Shown here one piece after another: positions 19,386 to 24,125 of a stretch of 24,125 nucleotides of DNA. The number at the start of each line of letters is the position of its first letter. The stretch's first letter is position 1. Made by a program: the position numbers and the translations under genes. The notes under the pieces are model-generated. The model had not been told where the DNA came from, ran no database searches, and saw nothing but the letters and a program-made list of their open reading frames with translations. This DNA is from CAYTRP01 sp964625145 (GTDB taxonomy: Bacteria; Sumerlaeota; Sumerlaeia; SLMS01; JAHLLQ01), in assembly GCA_964625145.1 (NCBI GenBank), contig CAZVAQ010000040.1:1-24125 (forward strand). Reading direction: 5' to 3'.

Positions 19386-20474
19386 GTGAGCCGGCAGATC
19401 CTGGTTATCGATGACGAGGAACGCCTCGCTCGCAGCTTGGCCGAACTGCTGCGCGAGGAAGGCTACATGGTGGACGCGGCCGTCGGCGGCGAGGAGGGCC
19501 TACACCTCCTGCGGGAGAAGCCCTACCAACTGATCATCACCGATCTGCGCATGCCGGGCGTCGACGGATTGCAGGTCATGGATTACGTCTCGCATCATCA
19601 GCCCGGCGCGGCGGTGATTGTCATCACCGGCCATGCCTCCACCCATTCGGCCATCGAGGCCATCCACAATCGCGTCGCCGACTACATCACCAAGCCCTTC
19701 GAGTTGGACATGCTGATCGCCAGCATCGAGAAGGTCTTTGCCCAGGCAGAGGTGGAGCAACTGCGCCAGGACATGGTGCGCATGATCACCCACGACATCA
19801 AGGTGCCGCTGAACAGCATCCTGGGCTTCGCATCGTTCATCGTGGATCGCAACACGGGCGCGGTCAGCCCGCAGGCGAAGGACTATTGCGACAAGATCAT
19901 TCGCAACTGCCAACGCATTGTCGGCCTGTTGGACAATTACCTGGCCCAGGCCCGCGCCGAATCCGGCCGACTGGAGATCATGAAGCGACCCGTCGAGATT
20001 GCCTCGGTCATCGGCGAAGCCATGCGCGTCGTCGGCCCGGATTTCGACCGCCGCCGCGTCACCGTCGAGATGAAGATCGAGCCCACGGAGCAGATCGTCC
20101 TTGGAGACGAGCACCTGCTTTTCCGCGCGATCTGCAACCTGCTCAACAATGCCGCAAAGTACTCCGACGAAGGGGGTGGCGCGCGGGTTCTCCTGAAGGC
20201 CGAGCCGGACCAGGCCGTCGTCGTGGTCGAGAACTCCGGGCCGGGCATTCCGCCGGACGAGCGGCCCTGCATTTTCCAGCGTTTTCGTCGCAGCTCCACA
20301 TCCATCGGCATCGAAGGATCAGGCATCGGCTTGTTCGTCGTGGACCAGGTTGCGCGCGCCCACGGGGGCTCGGTCACGTGCGAATGCACGGAGGAAGGCT
20401 GGACGCGTTTCACGCTGAGGCTACCCTGCAGCAGATCCACCAGTTCGCCACAGGACGGCGACAGCCGCAATTGA
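19386..20474 (+). CDS. Receiver domain-histidine kinase fusion (soluble hybrid sensor kinase, receiver first)
   Basis: 362 residues. Receiver domain 1-118: acidic pocket D9/D10, phospho-acceptor D53 in TDLRMPG, conserved T81 and K103 (I-T-K-P-F). Then HisKA with H136 in MITHDIKVPLNSILGF, and HATPase_c with N-box NLLNNAAKYS, G1 ENSGPGIP, F-box CIFQRFRR and G2 GSGIGLFVV. There is no membrane segment and no DNA-binding output domain, so it must receive phosphate or signal from elsewhere and pass it to a partner. The start is the GTG at 19386, with GGGGGG about 6 bases upstream; the frame extends to 19305 without protein-like sequence. The four genes that follow at 24-39 base gaps run in the same direction, which suggests shared transcription. 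Confidence 0.93.
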   Translation: MSRQILVIDDEERLARSLAELLREEGYMVDAAVGGEEGLHLLREKPYQLIITDLRMPGVDGLQVMDYVSHHQPGAAVIVITGHASTHSAIEAIHNRVADYITKPFELDMLIASIEKVFAQAEVEQLRQDMVRMITHDIKVPLNSILGFASFIVDRNTGAVSPQAKDYCDKIIRNCQRIVGLLDNYLAQARAESGRLEIMKRPVEIASVIGEAMRVVGPDFDRRRVTVEMKIEPTEQIVLGDEHLLFRAICNLLNNAAKYSDEGGGARVLLKAEPDQAVVVVENSGPGIPPDERPCIFQRFRRSSTSIGIEGSGIGLFVVDQVARAHGGSVTCECTEEGWTRFTLRLPCSRSTSSPQDGDSRN

Positions 20475-20513
20475 CACGGCAGCGATCGGCCCCATGATTG
20501 GAAGCACTATCAC

Positions 20514-21347
20514 ATGAAAGGCTCCCGCATGGTGTTGTCGGAAAGCCAACTCCGCGAATACCGCACCGCAGGCTATGTGGTTCTGGAGGGCTTCTTCAAC
20601 AGCCGCGAGGTCGAGGCCTTCCGCCGCGAGCTCGAGCGCTTCGTCAAAGACGGCATGTTGCGCAATGTCACCACGAGTGGCGACGGCCTCACTCCGAGCA
20701 CGACGCAGCTCAACCTGCAGATCATCCCCGTCTTCCCCCACAGCCCGCTCTACCGCGCCGCGCCGTTTAATCCGAAGGTCGTCGAGGCAATCACGCAGAT
20801 CCTGGGCGAGCCGGTGATCATGCACCTCGACCAGATCTTTCTCAAGCCCGCACACCACGGCCGCGGGACGGACTGGCACCAGGACAATCACTACTTCAAG
20901 ATCGCCGACCCCATGATGGGCTGCGGCATGTGGACCGCCCTGCACGATGCCACCATCGCCAACGGCACGATGCACGTCGTGCCCGGCATGTGGCGCGAAC
21001 CGCTGGTGCACACGCGCGATCCCTACAGCGACCACCATCTCCATTGCCAGGTGCCGGAGGAGAAGGCGGTCCCCATCGAGATGCCCGCTGGATCGGCGCT
21101 CTTCTTCTGCTACGGAACGCCCCACTGCACGCGGGCCAACACCACCAACAAGGATCGCGCGGGGCTGGCCATGCATTTCCTGCGGGCGGACTACGCGCCG
21201 CCGGATTTGCTGCGGCCCGAGCGCCGCGAACGGCCCTACATCAACGGCCCCGAATGCACGGGCGGCGTCGCGGAATATGGCTTTCGGGTGCAGGGCAAGT
21301 GGGAGGAGGAAGTCGAGCAGGTCTTGTCACAATCAATGGATGCGTGA
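20514..21347 (+). CDS. Phytanoyl-CoA dioxygenase (PhyH) family Fe(II)/2-oxoglutarate oxygenase
   Basis: 277 residues. A double-stranded beta-helix oxygenase of the PhyH family: Fe ligands H122 and D124 in WHQDNHYF, distal H204 in TPHCT, and R215 eleven residues later that would bind the 2-oxoglutarate carboxylate. The N-terminal half has the typical LREYRTAGYVVLEGFF opening. Members hydroxylate phytanoyl-CoA, ectoine, phosphonates, natural products and other small molecules; the substrate here is not visible. The start is 20514, but the ATG at 20529 with AAAGG 9 bases upstream would also work. It lies 39 bases after the kinase gene and 24 before the PfkB kinase. Confidence 0.9.
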   Translation: MKGSRMVLSESQLREYRTAGYVVLEGFFNSREVEAFRRELERFVKDGMLRNVTTSGDGLTPSTTQLNLQIIPVFPHSPLYRAAPFNPKVVEAITQILGEPVIMHLDQIFLKPAHHGRGTDWHQDNHYFKIADPMMGCGMWTALHDATIANGTMHVVPGMWREPLVHTRDPYSDHHLHCQVPEEKAVPIEMPAGSALFFCYGTPHCTRANTTNKDRAGLAMHFLRADYAPPDLLRPERRERPYINGPECTGGVAEYGFRVQGKWEEEVEQVLSQSMDA

Positions 21348-21371
21348 CCGCGAATTCCATCACTGACGAGA

Positions 21372-22547
21372 ATGATAGCCACCATGACCGAGCAGTCCCA
21401 AAGCGCCGATGTCATCGCGGCAGGACACATCTGCCTGGACCTGATCCCCGAGATCACCGCCGCCCGCCAGTCCTACGGCGATTTGTTGCGTCCGGGCAAG
21501 CTCCTCAACGTGGGACCGGTGGTGACAAGCACCGGCGGCTCCGTGGCGAACACGGGCGTCGCGCTGCACCGCTTGGGGGCGCGCGTTCGCCTGCTCGGGA
21601 AAGTCGGAGACGATTCCTTTGGCCGTGTCGTCCTGGATATTCTCAAGCGCCACGGCAACGGCCTGCAACAAGGCATGATCGTGGATCCCGCCTCGGATAC
21701 ATCCTACACCGTCGTGCTCAGTCCACCGGGTCTTGACCGGGTCTTCCTCCATCACCCGGGCGCGAACGACACATTCACCGCAAGCGACATCCGTGATGAA
21801 CACTTGACAGGCGCGCGATTGTTTCACTTCGGCTATCCGCCGTTGATGCGACGCATCTACGGCGATGGCGGCCAGACGCTCGCCACCATCTTCTCCCAAG
21901 CCCGCAGCACGGGACTTGTCACCTCCCTCGACATGTCGAACCCCGATCCGGATTCGGAATCCGGCCGCGTGGATTGGCGTGCGTTCCTAAGACGCGTGCT
22001 GCCATTGACGGATGTCTTCATGCCAAGCGTCGAGGAAGTCTCCTTCATGCTCGGCCGTTCGGCACCTGTTGATGAGTTGGTGAACGCGACCGTCCTGCGC
22101 GACATCGCCGATGAGCTGCTCAACATGGGAGCGGCCATCGTGGGGCTCAAGCTCGGAGAACACGGCCTGTACCTGAAAGCGGTCGCTGATCGCCAACGTC
22201 TTGACGCTTTGAAGTCGCTGCACCTCGACGTGAAAGCATGGGCTGGCGCGGAGCTTCTCGCACCGTGCTTCCAGGTGAATGTCGTCGGCGCCACTGGATC
22301 AGGGGACTGCACCATCGCGGGATTCCTGGCTGCCCTGCTGGAGGGCCGCAACCCGGCAGAGGCCGCCCGCCTGGCCGTCGCCACCGGCGCGTGCAATTGC
22401 GAGGCCCCCGATGCCACATCCGGTGTTCGCTCCCGCCGCGAAATCGAGGATCGGATTGCCTCCGGATGGAAAAGGCACCAGATTCCCCATGCTTGCGGTT
22501 TTGAGTGGGACGGCACGCAGCAGGCCGCACGACCGGCAATCCATTGA
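21372..22547 (+). CDS. PfkB (ribokinase)-family carbohydrate kinase
   Basis: 391 residues. Sugar-binding signature GGSVANTGVALHRLGARV in part (55-72) with KVGDDSFG next, and the ATP site GATGSGD (306-312), whose D312 should be the catalytic base and G309-S310-G311 the anion hole. The family phosphorylates ribose, fructose, 2-keto-3-deoxygluconate, adenosine and other substrates. An N-terminal HICLDLIPE opening is like other ribokinase-family proteins. It precedes the isomerase gene by 34 bases, so the ketose made by that enzyme (D-xylulose or D-fructose) is a reasonable substrate, but xylulose is normally handled by FGGY kinases, so this is inference. The start at 21372 lacks a good ribosome-binding site; 21384 is an alternative. 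Confidence 0.9.
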   Translation: MIATMTEQSQSADVIAAGHICLDLIPEITAARQSYGDLLRPGKLLNVGPVVTSTGGSVANTGVALHRLGARVRLLGKVGDDSFGRVVLDILKRHGNGLQQGMIVDPASDTSYTVVLSPPGLDRVFLHHPGANDTFTASDIRDEHLTGARLFHFGYPPLMRRIYGDGGQTLATIFSQARSTGLVTSLDMSNPDPDSESGRVDWRAFLRRVLPLTDVFMPSVEEVSFMLGRSAPVDELVNATVLRDIADELLNMGAAIVGLKLGEHGLYLKAVADRQRLDALKSLHLDVKAWAGAELLAPCFQVNVVGATGSGDCTIAGFLAALLEGRNPAEAARLAVATGACNCEAPDATSGVRSRREIEDRIASGWKRHQIPHACGFEWDGTQQAARPAIH

Positions 22548-22581
22548 TCCAACCAGTCATTATCCTCCAAGGAGCAGTGCC

Positions 22582-23175
22582 ATGATCACGGCCAAGGAAG
22601 TCCGCAAAGCCCAGAGGACCGCGCAGAAGATGATGGAGAAGATCGGCATCGTCTTGTCGAAGAAGGAGAAGGAAAACATCGAGGTCGCCGAGTTCGGCCT
22701 GGGCGAGCTCGAAAAGCAGGGACTGGAGATCGTCGTCTACGAGAACAATCACCGCTACTGCGCGAAGGAACTCGTGTTGTTCCCGCGGCAGACATGCCCC
22801 GAGCATCGCCATCCGCCCGTCGGTTCCGATCCCGGAAAGATGGAGACATTCCGCTGCCGCTGGGGACAGGTGTACCTGTACGTCGAGGGCCGGCCGGTGA
22901 AGAAGCCGAAGGCAAAGCTCCCCAAGGGGAGCGAGGAATACTTCACCGTCTTCCACGAGATCGTCCTGAAGCCCGGCGACCAGTACACCATCCCGCCCAA
23001 CACGTTGCATTGGTTCCAAGCCGGCCCGAAGGGTGCCATCGTCACGGAGTTCAGCAGCCCCAGCCGCGACGAGCTCGACTTCTTCTCCGACCCGCGCATC
23101 AAGCGCATCCCCGAAGTCATCGACGATTCAAAGGCCAAGGCGAAGAAGCGCGCAAAGACCAAGACAAAGAAGTAG
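22582..23175 (+). CDS. D-lyxose (D-mannose) isomerase family protein, cupin fold
   Basis: 197 residues. The metal site H75, H77, E88 and H143 is visible in TCPEHRHPP, GKMETFRCRWG and IPPNTLHWF, which matches the D-lyxose ketol-isomerase family (D-lyxose to D-xylulose, D-mannose to D-fructose). A Lys-rich tail (180-197) looks disordered. AAGGAG lies 7 bases before the ATG at 22582, a strong start. The gene is 34 bases after the PfkB kinase and 34 before the DUF4432 gene, the tightest pair of spacings in the cluster. Identification is by recall of the family's motifs. Confidence 0.88.
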   Translation: MITAKEVRKAQRTAQKMMEKIGIVLSKKEKENIEVAEFGLGELEKQGLEIVVYENNHRYCAKELVLFPRQTCPEHRHPPVGSDPGKMETFRCRWGQVYLYVEGRPVKKPKAKLPKGSEEYFTVFHEIVLKPGDQYTIPPNTLHWFQAGPKGAIVTEFSSPSRDELDFFSDPRIKRIPEVIDDSKAKAKKRAKTKTKK

Positions 23176-23209
23176 GAAGTCGACCCACAACTTCACCGAG
23201 GCAATGCCC

Positions 23210-24125
23210 ATGAAGATCCACGGACGCGAGTACACCCGCCGCGACGTGCTATCCCGTGTCGGCCGCATGGAGCAGATCGGCGGCGCACGCCGCGTGCGCA
23301 TGACCGAAGGGCCGGAGGACGGAACCGAAGTCATCGAAGTGCGCACGGGAGCCGGGCTGGAATTTGACGTGCATCCCGGCCGCGGCATGGACGTTGGCCG
23401 GTGCGAACTGTTTGGAGGCGCCCTCGCATGGCTCTCCTCCGCGGGAGCACCACACCCCGCGTTTCACGATCCCACCGGGAAAGGTTGGCTGCGAACGGCC
23501 GCGGGCGGCCTGCTCATGACCTGCGGCCTGTCCAACGCCGGGCCACCGTGCGTCGACGAAGGCGAGGCCCACGGCATTCATGGCCGCGCGCACCACACCC
23601 CCGCACGTGGTGTCGCCGCATTCAGCATGTGGAATGGCGACCAGCACGACATCCTCATCCGGGGCGAGATTCGCGAGACGCGCATGTTCGGCGAGAACCT
23701 CGTCCTCCGCCGCGAGATCGCCGTGCGCCTCGGCGAAAACCGCATCCGCATCCGCGACGAGGTCACCAACGAGGGCTTCAAGACTGTCCCCCTCATGCTC
23801 CTGTATCACTTCAACTTCGGCTATCCGCTCATGGATCAGGACACAGTGATCCGCTTCCCATCCCATCGTGTCGAGCCGCGCGAGGGCGAGACACCGCTGG
23901 AAGGCTACAACCAGTTCGAGCGCCCCCAGGCGGACTATCGCGAACGCGTCTACTACCATGACGCCATCGAGATCACCGCGCGCAATGGCCGGCCATGGGC
24001 GCAGGCGCTCCTGCGCCAGTCAAAGTTTCCCCTCGGCCCCGATGGACTGATCCCCATCGAGGTGCGGCTCGGGTGGACGGCCGACACCCTCCCCTCGCTC
24101 GTCGAGTGGTCGCGGACGGCCGGGC
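23210..24125 (+). CDS. DUF4432 / aldose 1-epimerase-like protein (3' end outside the window)
   Basis: 305 codons are present and the frame is still open at the window end. The sequence shows the DUF4432 pattern: PGRGMDVGRCE (about 64-74), LAWLSSAGAPHPAFHD in part (about 79-94), GWLRTAAGGLLMTCGLSNAGPP in part (about 98-119), GEAHGIHGRAHHTPA (about 124-138) and YHFNFGYPLMD (about 202-212). The fold is of the galactose-mutarotase type, and members are usually found with sugar-catabolism genes. It may act on the anomer or on C-epimers of an aldose in this cluster. GAGG lies 8 bases before the ATG at 23210; an ATG at 23204 has it too close. Confidence 0.9.
   Translation, partial: MKIHGREYTRRDVLSRVGRMEQIGGARRVRMTEGPEDGTEVIEVRTGAGLEFDVHPGRGMDVGRCELFGGALAWLSSAGAPHPAFHDPTGKGWLRTAAGGLLMTCGLSNAGPPCVDEGEAHGIHGRAHHTPARGVAAFSMWNGDQHDILIRGEIRETRMFGENLVLRREIAVRLGENRIRIRDEVTNEGFKTVPLMLLYHFNFGYPLMDQDTVIRFPSHRVEPREGETPLEGYNQFERPQADYRERVYYHDAIEITARNGRPWAQALLRQSKFPLGPDGLIPIEVRLGWTADTLPSLVEWSRTAG

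Overview
The window is high-GC bacterial chromosome from a diderm: it encodes an outer-membrane secretin and a Kdo/WaaP-type lipopolysaccharide kinase homologue. Type I dockerin repeats, large secreted beta-helix and beta-propeller proteins, a phytanoyl-CoA dioxygenase family protein and a DUF4432 protein suggest an uncultured lineage near Sumerlaeota, Hydrogenedentota, Planctomycetota or Verrucomicrobiota. That placement is inference from gene content and no marker gene is complete enough to confirm it. I see no transposase, phage gene, CRISPR array or rRNA.

Layout. (1) Positions 1-44, minus strand: the first 15 codons of what looks like DNA polymerase I, followed by a degenerate short-period repeat and a rho-independent terminator. 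(2) 333-6452, minus strand: a compact type IV pilus-like operon in the order pilM-pilN fusion, a small membrane TPR protein, and a giant TPR-secretin carrying an Asp/Glu plus poly-Gly tract. (3) 6812-8158, minus: a GlmM/PMM-family phosphohexomutase. (4) 8375-15724: secreted and surface-related genes, namely a beta-helix protein (+), a WGENIGW-repeat dockerin protein (-), a GNAT acetyltransferase (+), an LPS-kinase-like protein with an altered catalytic loop (+), and a 1176-residue beta-propeller protein (+). (5) 15725-16012: a hairpin-rich non-coding stretch between convergent genes. (6) 16013-18810, minus: a complete three-gene proton-translocating NAD(P) transhydrogenase operon. (7) 19082-19158, minus: tRNA-Val(GAC). 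(8) 19386 to the window end, plus: five closely spaced co-directional genes encoding a receiver-histidine kinase fusion, a phytanoyl-CoA dioxygenase family protein, a PfkB-family sugar kinase, a D-lyxose/D-mannose isomerase family protein, and a DUF4432 aldose-epimerase-like protein cut by the window edge.

How the genes work together. Region 2 builds an envelope-spanning pilus or secretion machine: a cytoplasmic actin-like PilM, fused to the membrane PilN part, linked to an outer-membrane secretin. Region 8 looks like a sugar-use operon in which an aldose is epimerised, isomerised to a ketose and phosphorylated, with a soluble two-component protein at its head. The transhydrogenase couples the proton gradient to NADPH supply. 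The strongest candidates for something undescribed are the pilus operon with its fused PilM-PilN and microsatellite-encoded secretin insert, the sugar cluster, the LPS-kinase homologue lacking the catalytic-loop Asp, and the WGENIGW-repeat protein.
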